A DNA stretch of 12,152 nucleotides from Phycisphaeraceae bacterium (GCA_007119405.1 SKPT01000316.1:1-12152); one strand, 5' to 3'; numbered from the stretch's first letter, positions 1 to 5,627 are shown. Translations and numbers: made by a program. The notes: generated by a model not told the origin, from the letters alone.

Positions 1-39
1 TACTGGCTGATCCACCACTCGGCGCTGCGGCGGTTGTAG
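1..39 (+). CDS. Possible C-terminal tail of an upstream gene (partial)
   Basis: Frame 1 reads YWLIHHSALRRL and then a TAG stop at 37-39. A perfect 7-bp hairpin follows 28 bases later (68-83), which would suit the end of a transcription unit. Twelve codons cannot identify a protein, and an open stretch this short can occur by chance. I record it only because it is the one reading of the left edge that ends cleanly before the non-coding repeats begin. Confidence 0.2.
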   Translation, partial: YWLIHHSALRRL

Positions 40-67
40 GGGGGGCGAGCGGAGCGATGAACGCGGC

Positions 68-83
68 ACCGGCGAACGCCGGT
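68..83. repeat. Perfect hairpin, possible terminator
   Basis: The arms ACCGGCG (68-74) and CGCCGGT (77-83) are perfectly complementary around a two-base AA spacer. No T-tract follows on either strand, so it is not a classical intrinsic terminator. It lies just after the possible stop codon at 37-39. Function is uncertain. Confidence 0.3.
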
Positions 84-137
84 AAGGCGAATCCGGATAA
101 TTCCTTGCTTCAACCCATTCGTAGCGGCTGGGGTGCC

Positions 138-286
138 ACTCGACGCCGTGAACTTTCGCGTGGCGGCGCCGATGTAGGGTGGGTAGAGCGCAGCGAAACC
201 CACCGGTTGCGGCGGAAATCCATGGCCAGCGTGGTGGGTTTCGCTTCGCTCTACCCACCCTACAGCCAGAGTTCACGGCGTTCAGT
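138..286. repeat. Nested palindromic element (REP/BIME-like)
   Basis: The inner arms 173-204 and 233-264 are 32 bases each and complementary with one mismatch. They begin TGTAGGGTGGGTAGAGCG on the left and separate a 28-base loop. Outer arms 138-154 and 270-286 (core CGCCGTGAACT / AGTTCACGGCG) are complementary with two mismatches. The whole 149-base block could fold as one interrupted cruciform. GTAGGGTGGG...CCCACCCTAC palindromes are common as dispersed intergenic repeats in GC-rich bacteria. No REP-associated Y1 transposase is present in the window. The short open frames crossing the block are by-products of the repeat. Confidence 0.75.
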
Positions 287-321
287 GCGAACCGGCGCGA
301 CGGACCCGCGGCACGTCGCGA

Positions 322-350
322 ACTGACAAGGCCGAAGCGGCCTTGTCAGT
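322..350 (-). terminator. Strong hairpin downstream of the 370-1281 unit
   Basis: The arms 322-334 and 338-350 (ACTGACAAGGCCG and its exact complement) form a perfect 13-bp stem with a 3-base loop. It lies 20 bases beyond the stop codon of the minus-strand membrane protein gene, where a terminator is expected. No T-run follows on the minus strand, so termination may be factor-assisted, or the hairpin may only protect the 3' end. Confidence 0.5.
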
Positions 351-369
351 GGCACCCGCGGGGAATCGA

Positions 370-1026
370 TCAGCTCTCGCGAGGTGTCTCGCCCTGGCTG
401 TCGACAGCGGCGGACGTCTCGTCGTCTTGTTCGTCGGGACCGCCTTGGCCGTCGCGTTGGGCGAGCTTTTGCCGGAGCTGCTGGTAGATGGCCTGGGTGG
501 GCTCGCGTTCGAACTTCCAGTCGTCGAGGGTGATGCGCTTGAGCTGGTCGGCATCGTCGCGGTAGTGGACGATGGCGATGCCCTTGGTGTCCCAGCGATC
601 GGCGTCGACGGACTCGATGCGGTCGAAGGTGGCGCGGTGGCCGCCGTTGGCGGTCAGGGCGTCGTCGTCGATGGCGACCCATCGCCCGAAGGTGCGTACA
701 AATCCGAAGAGGAACACGAGGCCGACGACCCCGAGGATGGCGGCGATGAGGTACTGGACGGCGATGTCGGTGTCGGTGTATTGGGTGGGGCGCTCGGGGT
801 AGCCGTACTCGGCCATGCGGCGCTGCCACTCCTGACGCCAGTCGTCCCTTTCCTCCCGGAGCTGCTCCCACTCGAGGTAGATCTGCTGGCGCTCGGGGTA
901 GCGGATCATGCCGTCGTAGAGGAAGCCTGTGACCCGCGAGGGCACGAGGCAGAAGACGAACGCGAGCAGCGCGATGGCGCCGAGGCGGACGCGGTAGCTG
1001 GTGCTGATTCTAGCGGTGACGGCCAT
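370..1026 (-). CDS. Two-pass membrane protein of unknown function
   Basis: A 218-residue protein that I do not recognise as a named family. The N-terminus is basic (R6, R12, R14), with a first membrane segment near residues 15-29. A highly charged, probably helical stretch rich in E, R, W and Q follows (about 44-73). A second membrane segment lies at about 88-110, then a C-terminal domain (about 113-190). Its pattern of alternating strands and a WDTKGIAIVHYRDD segment could be a small PH-like fold (inference only). The tail 190-218 is acidic, Q-rich and probably disordered. The positive-inside rule places the C-terminal domain in the cytoplasm. The start is ATG 1026: an AGGAG at 1033-1037 sits six bases upstream. 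An ATG at 1030 is out of frame and soon stops. It follows the small gene at 1057-1281 by 30 bases, so the two probably share a transcript. Confidence 0.75.
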   Translation of the reverse strand: MAVTARISTSYRVRLGAIALLAFVFCLVPSRVTGFLYDGMIRYPERQQIYLEWEQLREERDDWRQEWQRRMAEYGYPERPTQYTDTDIAVQYLIAAILGVVGLVFLFGFVRTFGRWVAIDDDALTANGGHRATFDRIESVDADRWDTKGIAIVHYRDDADQLKRITLDDWKFEREPTQAIYQQLRQKLAQRDGQGGPDEQDDETSAAVDSQGETPRES

Positions 1027-1056
1027 CCATGACTCCTGTTGTGCGAGGCGGGCGGG

Positions 1057-1281
1057 CTACGATCCCCAGCGCGTCAGGGCCCGCAACCACCAGTGGGTGA
1101 CGGCCGCGCGGGCGCCGCGGCGCTGAAGCAGGCCGTTGAACCCCCCGCGGTCCAGCCGGCGGCAGGGGATGCGGGGCAGGTCGGCCCGGGTGCGGATGGC
1201 CCAGGTCAGAAACGCGCTGGTCTCCCGGACCATACGTTCGCGGGCATCCTCCGGCTCGATTCGCCTTCGCCGCGGCACCAC
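1057..1281 (-). CDS. Small basic hypothetical protein
   Basis: A 74-residue, very Arg- and Trp-rich protein with no family I recognise. An acidic patch near the start (IEPEDARERM) is followed by a helix-like stretch (SAFLTWAIRTRADLPRIP) and a basic C-terminal half with a THWWLRAL segment. I chose the GTG at 1281 because a strong GGAGGAG (complement of 1288-1294) stands six bases upstream. An ATG at 1311 would add ten residues but has no visible ribosome binding site. It is the promoter-proximal member of a two-gene unit with the membrane protein at 370-1026 (30-base gap). The clear Shine-Dalgarno sequence and operon position argue for a real gene. The alternative is a chance frame in GC-rich DNA. 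Confidence 0.55.
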   Translation of the reverse strand: MVPRRRRIEPEDARERMVRETSAFLTWAIRTRADLPRIPCRRLDRGGFNGLLQRRGARAAVTHWWLRALTRWGS

Positions 1282-1362
1282 GCGCGACTCCTCCGAAAGG
1301 ATCACCCACATACGAGATGGGCCTGCCCGGCCCGGCCGACCGCCGGGCCCACACCTCGCCCC

Positions 1363-1390
1363 ATTGTCGCGACGGCGCGGCGGTTTTCAA
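1363..1390 (-). promoter_or_regulatory. Predicted sigma-70 type promoter for the 370-1281 unit
   Basis: Read on the minus strand, TTGAAA (1390-1385, five of six matches to TTGACA) is followed after 16 bases by GACAAT (1368-1363, four of six matches to TATAAT). Transcription would start near 1356, giving a leader of about 75 bases before the GTG at 1281. This is a prediction from motif spacing only. Confidence 0.35.
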
Positions 1391-1418
1391 GTCCCCCAAG
1401 TCGGCGAAGGGCCGGGGC

Positions 1419-1486
1419 GGTTGCCGAGGCGCAGGCGGAGGGTGGTCGCAGGGTGGTGGCGGGGTGGTTGCCGGGGCGCAGGCGGA
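1419..1486 (+). repeat. 21-base direct repeat, two copies 47 bases apart
   Basis: 1419-1439 and 1466-1486 are the same 21-mer with one substitution (A1427 versus G1474), beginning GGTTGCCG and ending GGCGCAGGCGGA. The bases between are G-rich with short GGGTGGT repeats. The second copy contains the predicted -35 hexamer of the tRNA-Arg promoter. Confidence 0.7.
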
Positions 1487-1496
1487 TTGCTATTGT
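1468..1496 (+). promoter_or_regulatory. Predicted promoter of tRNA-Arg (possibly also rpsU)
   Basis: TTGCCG (1468-1473) and TATTGT (1491-1496) are separated by exactly 17 bases, each matching four of six consensus positions. Transcription would start near 1503, about 11 bases before the mature tRNA 5' end, which is a usual distance. Readthrough could supply rpsU, whose start is only 75 bases past the tRNA. Confidence 0.45.
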
Positions 1497-1513
1497 GTAC
1501 GGCTCGCCAAGGG

Positions 1514-1587
1514 GCACCCGTAGCTCAATTGGATAGAGCGGCGGTCTACGGAACCGCAGGTTCCAGGTTCGAATCCTGGCGGGTGCA
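1514..1587 (+). tRNA. tRNA-Arg (anticodon ACG)
   Basis: A complete cloverleaf: acceptor GCACCCG (1514-1520) pairs with CGGGTGC (1580-1586), discriminator A1587. The D stem is GCTC/GAGC. The anticodon stem GCGGT/ACCGC encloses the loop CTACGGA with ACG at positions 34-36. The T arm CCAGG-TTCGAAT-CCTGG is intact. The 3' CCA is not encoded. A34 is normally deaminated to inosine by TadA, letting this tRNA read CGU, CGC and CGA. It lies upstream of rpsU on the same strand. Confidence 0.96.
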
Positions 1588-1662
1588 TTGGGCGGCTCGC
1601 CCCGGCGGGCGGGAGCGATAAGCAGTTGTGTGTGAGTGTTTTAGCGACACGAAAGGAGACCT

Positions 1663-1860
1663 ATGGCGATCCGGATCAAGGCACGAGGCGGGGAGTCCGC
1701 TGAGCAGATGCTGCGCCGCTTCAAGAAGCTGTGCGAGAAGGAAGGCCTGACCAAGGACATCAAGAAGCGGGCGTTCTACGAGAAGCCTTCGGAGCGCAAG
1801 CAGCGGGCGCTGCGCAAGGCCGTGAAGCGCCGCCAGCAGCAGGCAGCGCTCGGCCGCTGA
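1663..1860 (+). CDS. rpsU: 30S ribosomal protein bS21
   Basis: A 65-residue basic protein with the full bS21 pattern: a short N-terminal strand (AIRIKARGGES), then the helical core with MLRRFKKLCEKEG, the REP-like FYEKPSERKQR segment and an Arg/Lys-rich C-terminal helix. bS21 sits on the 30S platform near the anti-Shine-Dalgarno end of 16S rRNA and helps initiation. Length is normal for the family (about 60-75). ATG 1663 has a strong AAGGAG at 1653-1658. It lies 75 bases after tRNA-Arg, so co-transcription is plausible. The next plus-strand gene, rsfS, follows after 264 bases that include an inverted 9-mer repeat, so those two need not share a transcript. Confidence 0.95.
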   Translation: MAIRIKARGGESAEQMLRRFKKLCEKEGLTKDIKKRAFYEKPSERKQRALRKAVKRRQQQAALGR

Positions 1861-2001
1861 GTTCGGATGACCCCCTCGCCACGCAGCCGGAACGACGCCG
1901 GCTGTTGTTGCGCGCGCCGGAGCACCGCCCGGGTCGATCGACCGTCGCCCTGGCGGTGCCCACGTCGCCCGAAGGGTTCGCGGGGGAAAGGGAATCGGGG
2001 G

Positions 2002-2085
2002 AGTCAGTGAAGTCAGTGAAGTTGAAGCAGAAACGGGACGCGTCGCTCCGGCGCCTTCCTCGACTCCCCTGACTTCCCTGACCTT
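2002..2085. repeat. Inverted pair of 9-mer tandem repeats
   Basis: The left arm has two exact tandem copies of AGTCAGTGA (2002-2010, 2011-2019) and a decayed third. The right arm (about 2058-2085) carries CTGACTTCC-type units in the opposite orientation: its reverse complement reads GGTCAGGGAAGTCAGGGG, aligning with the left arm with few mismatches. The spacer is about 35 bases. The rest of the 1861-2124 gap holds no gene that I can support. The structure lies between rpsU and rsfS and could form a long imperfect hairpin in RNA. Confidence 0.6.
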
Positions 2086-2124
2086 CGTCTTGCGTTCTGT
2101 GTCCCGCATTCTGAACAGCGCTCC

Positions 2125-2565
2125 ATGCCCAATTCCCGCGACGAGCACGCCCTGCCTCACCGCGACCAGCTCGAGCAGCGACCCGGCCCGGCGCGGACGG
2201 GGCCTCAGGTCGAGCAGGCCAGGGCCTTCGCCATCGAAACGGCGCGGCTGATGGCCGACGATCACTGCGAGGACGTGCTGGTGATGGACGTGCGCGGGCT
2301 CAGCGAGCTCAGCGACTTCATCGTCATCGGCACGGGCACGAGCGACCGGCAGATCAAGGCCGTGGCCGGGCACGTCAGCGAGCTGGCGCGCGAGCAGGGG
2401 ATCGAGCGCTTCGGCAGCGACCGCGATGAGGCGAGCACGTGGGTGGCGCTGGACTTCATCGAGGTGATGGTGCACCTGTTCGAGCCCAACGCGCGGGCGC
2501 ACTACGACCTGGAAATGCTCTGGGGCGATGCCGAGCGGCTGGCGTGGCGGCGCGAGCAGGCGTAG
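2125..2565 (+). CDS. rsfS: Ribosomal silencing factor RsfS
   Basis: A 146-residue protein of the RsfS (Iojap/DUF143) family, which binds uL14 on the 50S subunit and blocks subunit joining when nutrients are short. The family core covers about residues 29-135: an N-terminal helix (EQARAFAIETARLMAD), the VMDVRGLSELSDFIVIGTGTS segment typical of the family in two halves, a helix with DRQIKAVAGHV, and the hallmark WVALDFIEVMVHLF with ARAHYDLEMLW near the end. The first ~28 residues are Pro/Arg-rich and not part of the fold. No clear Shine-Dalgarno precedes ATG 2125. No later in-frame ATG keeps the whole core. It ends 15 bases from the convergent lipoprotein gene. The neighbouring bS21 and tRNA genes fit a translation-related locus. 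Confidence 0.92.
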   Translation: MPNSRDEHALPHRDQLEQRPGPARTGPQVEQARAFAIETARLMADDHCEDVLVMDVRGLSELSDFIVIGTGTSDRQIKAVAGHVSELAREQGIERFGSDRDEASTWVALDFIEVMVHLFEPNARAHYDLEMLWGDAERLAWRREQA

Positions 2566-2580
2566 GCGTCGAGGCGAAGC

Positions 2581-3009
2581 TCAGCGTGACTCGGTGCGGT
2601 CGCGCAGCTCGCGTGCCCGGGCCTCGAGGGCGTCGGGGTCGATGTCGCCCGGGGCCGTGGCGGGCTCGAGCTCGTAGTGCCAGTGGACGCGGGCGTGAGC
2701 GCCGACGGCTTCGCCGACGAGGTCGATCACCGGGTAGTCCCACCACGGCGCGCGGGCGCGGCCGGTGGTCCACAGCGGCTCGTGCCCGGGCAGCTCCAGC
2801 CGTACGTCGTAGCTGCCGTAGAAGGTGAAGGGGACCTCGAGGGGTGTGCGGCCGACCTGCTCGTCGTTGAGGTGCACGAGGGCGCCGGGCGGATCGGAGG
2901 TGATCTCGATGGTGCGCCGGGCGCAGCTGGGCAGCAGCGCCGCGGCGGCCAGCGCCAGGGTCAGCGCCAGGCGTGGCGGGGTGCGGGCTGGGGCGGTGTC
3001 GTTGGCCAT
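2581..3009 (-). CDS. PEGA-domain lipoprotein
   Basis: A 142-residue exported protein. The N-terminus has a basic stretch (ARTPPR), a hydrophobic Leu/Ala core and a lipobox LPSC with the modified cysteine near residue 29, so it is probably a lipoprotein. Directly after it comes a PEGA domain (about 31-80): IEITSDPPGALVHLND, then VGRTPLEVPFTFYGSYDVRLELPGHEPL. PEGA domains are small extracellular beta folds often found in surface proteins. The C-terminal part (WWDYPVIDLVGEAVG, then an acidic, Arg-rich tail) has no domain I recognise. I chose ATG 3009 because it puts the charged region next to the hydrophobic core. A GTG at 3036 would add nine residues; neither has a clear ribosome binding site. 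It diverges from trxA and converges on rsfS. Confidence 0.85.
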   Translation of the reverse strand: MANDTAPARTPPRLALTLALAAAALLPSCARRTIEITSDPPGALVHLNDEQVGRTPLEVPFTFYGSYDVRLELPGHEPLWTTGRARAPWWDYPVIDLVGEAVGAHARVHWHYELEPATAPGDIDPDALEARARELRDRTESR

Positions 3010-3087
3010 GGTGGGCTCTGCGAGGCGGCAAGCCACGGGACATGGTACGCCCTGCGTCGGGCCGGTGGCGACCGGGCGCCGCGGCGG

Positions 3088-3116
3088 TTGATGGGCTAAG
3101 ATGGTGGACGTAGAAT
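3088..3116 (+). promoter_or_regulatory. Predicted sigma-70 type promoter of trxA
   Basis: TTGATG (3088-3093, four of six) and TAGAAT (3111-3116, five of six) are exactly 17 bases apart. Transcription would start near 3123, leaving a leader of about 50 bases before the trxA ATG at 3172. A competing -10-like TAAGAT (3097-3102) has no good upstream partner. Confidence 0.5.
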
Positions 3117-3171
3117 CCTCGCCCCGGCGGCGATGGGGCCAGCCGGGCGCGGCAACACGCAGGAGTGAGAC

Positions 3172-3504
3172 ATGGCCAGCGATAACCTGCTCGAGCTGAG
3201 CGACGACAATTTCGAATCCGAAGTCCTCAACAGCGACAAGCCCGTGCTGGTGGATTTCTGGGCCGAGTGGTGCATGCCCTGCCGGATGCTCGCCCCGACG
3301 ATCGACGAGCTGGCGGGCGAGTACGAGGGCAAGGTCAAGGTCGGCAAGCTCGACACCGACTCAAACCGCGACACGTCGCTCAAGTACAACATCAACGCCA
3401 TCCCCAGCGTGCTGCTGTTCAAGGACGGCGAGGTGGTGCAGCGCTTCGTGGGCGTGACCGCCAAGCCGCAGTTCAAGGAAGAGTTGGACAAGCTGGTGGG
3501 GTAA
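3172..3504 (+). CDS. trxA: Thioredoxin
   Basis: A 110-residue single-domain thioredoxin, the usual length for a cytoplasmic TrxA, with no signal peptide. It reduces protein disulfides using electrons from thioredoxin reductase. The active site is W33-C34-M35-P36-C37, with buried D28 in the preceding VDFWAEW strand and the cis-proline in the AIPS turn at P78. The common bacterial motif is C-G-P-C; the Met in place of Gly may shift redox potential or partner choice. ATG 3172 has AGGAG at 3161-3165, six bases away. A good promoter lies upstream. The stop codon is one base from a short-repeat array that fills the gap to the M16 peptidase gene. Confidence 0.95.
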   Translation: MASDNLLELSDDNFESEVLNSDKPVLVDFWAEWCMPCRMLAPTIDELAGEYEGKVKVGKLDTDSNRDTSLKYNINAIPSVLLFKDGEVVQRFVGVTAKPQFKEELDKLVG

Positions 3505-3505
3505 G

Positions 3506-3654
3506 AGCTGTTAGCCGTTGGCTTTTAGGTATTGGCCTTTCGCTTTTCGCTGTTGGAGGTAGGTGGTGTGCTGCGAGGTGATGGTCCGTTCATGCGGTTT
3601 TGGTGATTGAATCATGGCTAACAGCTAACAGCTAACAGCTAGCAGCTAACAGCT
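3506..3654. repeat. Inverted heptamer repeat arrays between trxA and the peptidase gene
   Basis: The right array, 3617-3654, has five tandem 7-mers of GCTAACA (the fourth is GCTAGCA) plus a partial copy. The left array starts at 3507 and runs in seven-base register to about 3555: GCTGTTA, GCCGTTG, GCTTTTA and four further units that keep the leading G and central T-rich pattern. GCTGTTA is the reverse complement of the right-hand unit in another register. The outermost 11 bases (3506-3516 and 3616-3626) pair perfectly. The middle (about 3556-3615) shows no gene. The block is visibly less GC-rich than its flanks and spans almost the entire gap between the trxA stop and the next start codon. 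Confidence 0.8.
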
Positions 3655-3661
3655 TCCCCCC

Positions 3662-4900
3662 ATGACACTTGCGTTCCACCAACACCGGCTGCCCAACGGC
3701 CTGACGGTCGTGGCCGAGGCCAACGACGCGGCGCACACCGCGGCCGTGGGCTTTTTCGTGCGCACCGGCGCCCGCGACGAGGACGCCCCGGTCATGGGCG
3801 TCTCGCACTTCCTCGAGCACATGGTCTTCAAGGGCACGCAGCGCCGCACGGCCGACGACGTCAACCGTGAGTTCGACGAGATCGGCGCCGAGTACAACGC
3901 CTACACCAGCCACGAGCAGACCGTCTACTACGCCCAGGTCCTGCCCGAGTACCTGCCCCGGGCGGTGGATCTGCTGGGCGACATCCTTCGGCCGGCGCTT
4001 CGCGATGACGACTTCAACATGGAGAAGAACGTCATCCTCGAAGAGATCGGCATGTACGAGGATCGGCCGCAGTGGCGGCTCCAGGACGCGCTGCTGGAGG
4101 AGTACTTTCAGCAGCACCCGCTGGCGTTCCGCGTGCTGGGAACAAACGAGACGATCACGAAGCTCACGCCCGAGCAGATGCGCGCCTACTTCGCCCAGCG
4201 CTACAGTGCGGACAACGTGATCGTCGCGGCGGCGGGTCAGGTCGACTTCGACGCGCTGGTGCGCGACGTCGAGAAGCTGGCGGGCCACTGGCAGGCCAGC
4301 GGCGCCGGGCGCGTCTTTGGCGAGCCGGCGCCGTTCGAGCACGTGCGCGGGATGCGCGACCCGCGGGTGACGCGGCACTACATCGCCTCGCTGTGCCCGG
4401 CTCCGGACGCGCAGGACGAGCGGCGCTACACCGCCAAGGTGCTCGCCGACGTGCTCGGCGACACGGACGGCTCGCGCATCTACTGGGCGCTGATCGATCC
4501 CGGCCTGGCCGAGGAGGCGGACCTGGCGTACCTGCCCTACGACCACACGGGGGTGTACATGGCCTACGCCTCGTGCGACCCGGCGGCGGCGGAGACGGTC
4601 GAGCAGAAGCTGGCCCAGACGATCGACCGCTTCGCCGACGACGTGCAGGCCGACGAGGTCGAGCGGGCCAAGAACAAGCTGGCGACGCAGGCGACGCTGC
4701 AGGGCGAAAACCCCGGCTCGCGGATGCGCGAGCTGGGCGCGCGCTGGCAGTACCTGGGCAATTACGCGCCGCTGACCGAGGAGCTGGAGCGCATCATGGC
4801 GGTGACGCGCGAGGATGTGCGCGAGCTGGCCGGGGCGTTCCCGTTCCACCCGCGCACGACGGTGCGCCTGGGCCCTGGGGGCGACGGAGCGGGCGGGTAG
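3662..4900 (+). CDS. M16 family zinc metallopeptidase (PqqL/MPP-beta-like)
   Basis: A 412-residue protein with one complete N-terminal M16 domain (about 5-150) and one M16_C domain (about 165-345). The inverted zinc motif HxxEH is H49-F-L-E52-H53 and the third ligand is E127 or E128 in VILEEIGMYED. The stretch EIGAEYNAYTSHEQTVYY (73-90) is typical of the mitochondrial processing peptidase beta group. Length equals one half of pitrilysin and matches bacterial MPP-like enzymes. No signal peptide is seen, so it is probably cytoplasmic. The usual partner subunit with a degenerate HxxEH is not adjacent, so it may act as a homodimer. ATG 3662 lies seven bases after the heptamer array and has only a run of C before it, not a Shine-Dalgarno sequence. 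Confidence 0.9.
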   Translation: MTLAFHQHRLPNGLTVVAEANDAAHTAAVGFFVRTGARDEDAPVMGVSHFLEHMVFKGTQRRTADDVNREFDEIGAEYNAYTSHEQTVYYAQVLPEYLPRAVDLLGDILRPALRDDDFNMEKNVILEEIGMYEDRPQWRLQDALLEEYFQQHPLAFRVLGTNETITKLTPEQMRAYFAQRYSADNVIVAAAGQVDFDALVRDVEKLAGHWQASGAGRVFGEPAPFEHVRGMRDPRVTRHYIASLCPAPDAQDERRYTAKVLADVLGDTDGSRIYWALIDPGLAEEADLAYLPYDHTGVYMAYASCDPAAAETVEQKLAQTIDRFADDVQADEVERAKNKLATQATLQGENPGSRMRELGARWQYLGNYAPLTEELERIMAVTREDVRELAGAFPFHPRTTVRLGPGGDGAGG

Positions 4901-4937
4901 CGGGCGGCGGCGAGGTGTCGTGGGGCGATGCGGCCGA

Positions 4938-4943
4938 TATGAT
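4938..4943 (+). promoter_or_regulatory. Predicted -10 element of tRNA-Pro
   Basis: TATGAT matches five of six consensus positions and would start transcription near 4950, about eight bases before the tRNA. The -35 position (GTGTCG, 4915-4920, 17-base spacing) is only a weak match. The position between the peptidase stop and the tRNA makes a dedicated tRNA promoter reasonable. Confidence 0.4.
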
Positions 4944-4957
4944 GTCCCTGTCGCCGC

Positions 4958-5031
4958 CGGGGCGTAGCTCAGCTTGGCAGAGCGCCTGCTTTGGGAGCAG
5001 GAGGTCGCTGGTTCAAATCCAGTCGCCCCGA
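4958..5031 (+). tRNA. tRNA-Pro (anticodon TGG)
   Basis: A complete cloverleaf: acceptor CGGGGCG (4958-4964) pairs with CGCCCCG (5024-5030), discriminator A5031. The D stem is GCTC/GAGC. The anticodon stem CCTGC/GCAGG holds the loop TTTGGGA with TGG at positions 34-36, decoding CCA and, by wobble, other CCN codons. The T arm GCTGG-TTCAAAT-CCAGT pairs with a terminal G-T. The C1-G72 pair and A73 are the bacterial proline identity set. CCA is not encoded. A plain AT-richer tract follows immediately. Confidence 0.96.
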
Positions 5032-5627
5032 TTCATAAGAGCTTCTTAAAAAGGCATTTACAATAGAGATGCGCGGGGGGGCATTGAGGCGGCATTTTCT
5101 GAGGGCTACCGAAGGGCTACCGCAAATGAGCGGCCGGCCGCCCGAACCGGCGCACCGCACCACAAAAAGGGTTGAACCTTCTCAACGTTTTTTCCTTCGC
5201 CTCAGGCTCCGCGAGACGGGCGGCGAGTCGAAGCGATGAGTGGGTCGGGCTCGGGCTCGGCGCCCACACGTGCGGGCCTGGCGCTTGTGCGTAGGGCATC
5301 CGCAATCGGCGACCGGGCTGCAAGGCCAGCGGCGAACAAGAGGACGGCTCGGCCCCCAAGCCGGTACAGCCATCATTCGTTCGAAGATCGCAACATTGGG
5401 CTGGCACAGGCGTAGGTGATGCGCGCGGCCGGGCGGCAGCGCTACGCGACCGTGGGCGATCCGCTTCTCGTCGCCGCCCGGGGCGTCCCGCCGGCGACGC
5501 CCGAGCAGAACCTGCGAGCCCTCTGCGAACCAGTGCGATCTTCGTCCGCGGGCGCGCCGGGCTGACGCCACGGCTTACGACTTCCCGGACGCGCCAGCCT
5601 GCAATGCGCGGCCCGTCGCACGGCACA
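5032..5627. other. Gene-free stretch between tRNA-Pro and the glc operon
   Basis: I see no supportable gene in these 596 bases. The first ~40 bases after the tRNA are AT-rich with a small palindrome (TAAGA-GCT-TCTTA, 5036-5048). An 11-base unit AGGGCTACCG(A/C) is tandemly duplicated at 5102-5123, and a probable bidirectional terminator is at 5164-5193. From about 5195 to 5627 the DNA is strongly GC-rich. Minus-strand open frames there (such as 5182-5571) give Arg/Ala/Pro-rich translations without a recognisable motif. The stretch could be decayed coding sequence. No integrase gene and no second copy of the tRNA 3' end was found in the window. Confidence 0.55.
5164..5193. terminator. Probable bidirectional terminator
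   Basis: GTTGA (5171-5175) pairs with TCAAC (5182-5186) around a six-base loop. AAAAA (5164-5168) lies on one side and TTTTTT (5188-5193) on the other. Plus-strand transcripts from tRNA-Pro would end in U6 after the stem; minus-strand transcripts from glcF would end in CCUUUUU. The stem is short, but the A and T tracts can extend it. It is in the right place, between two converging units. Confidence 0.45.

Noticed and set aside
57..326. 89-codon plus-strand frame through the nested palindrome
   Set aside because: It is made largely of the inverted repeat and shows no ribosome binding site or domain.
1546..2502. 318-codon minus-strand open frame covering tRNA-Arg, rpsU and rsfS
   Set aside because: It runs antisense across three well-supported genes, and its C-terminus (QDSNLEP) is the translated complement of the tRNA, a familiar artefact.
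3617..3654. CRISPR-like array
   Set aside because: Units are seven bases, head to tail without spacers, and no cas gene is present. It is a simple tandem repeat.
3632..4849. 405-codon minus-strand open frame opposite the M16 peptidase gene
   Set aside because: Antisense open frame caused by third-position GC bias. The plus strand carries HFLEH and the rest of the M16 pattern.
4969..5163. 64-codon minus-strand frame ending LDLNQRPPAPKAGALPS
   Set aside because: That ending is the translated complement of tRNA-Pro, a well-known false protein in annotations. No ribosome binding site or family is seen.
5069..5239. 56-codon plus-strand frame after tRNA-Pro
   Set aside because: Arg-rich translation without a recognisable motif, a weak ribosome binding site, and it runs through the probable terminator at 5164-5193.
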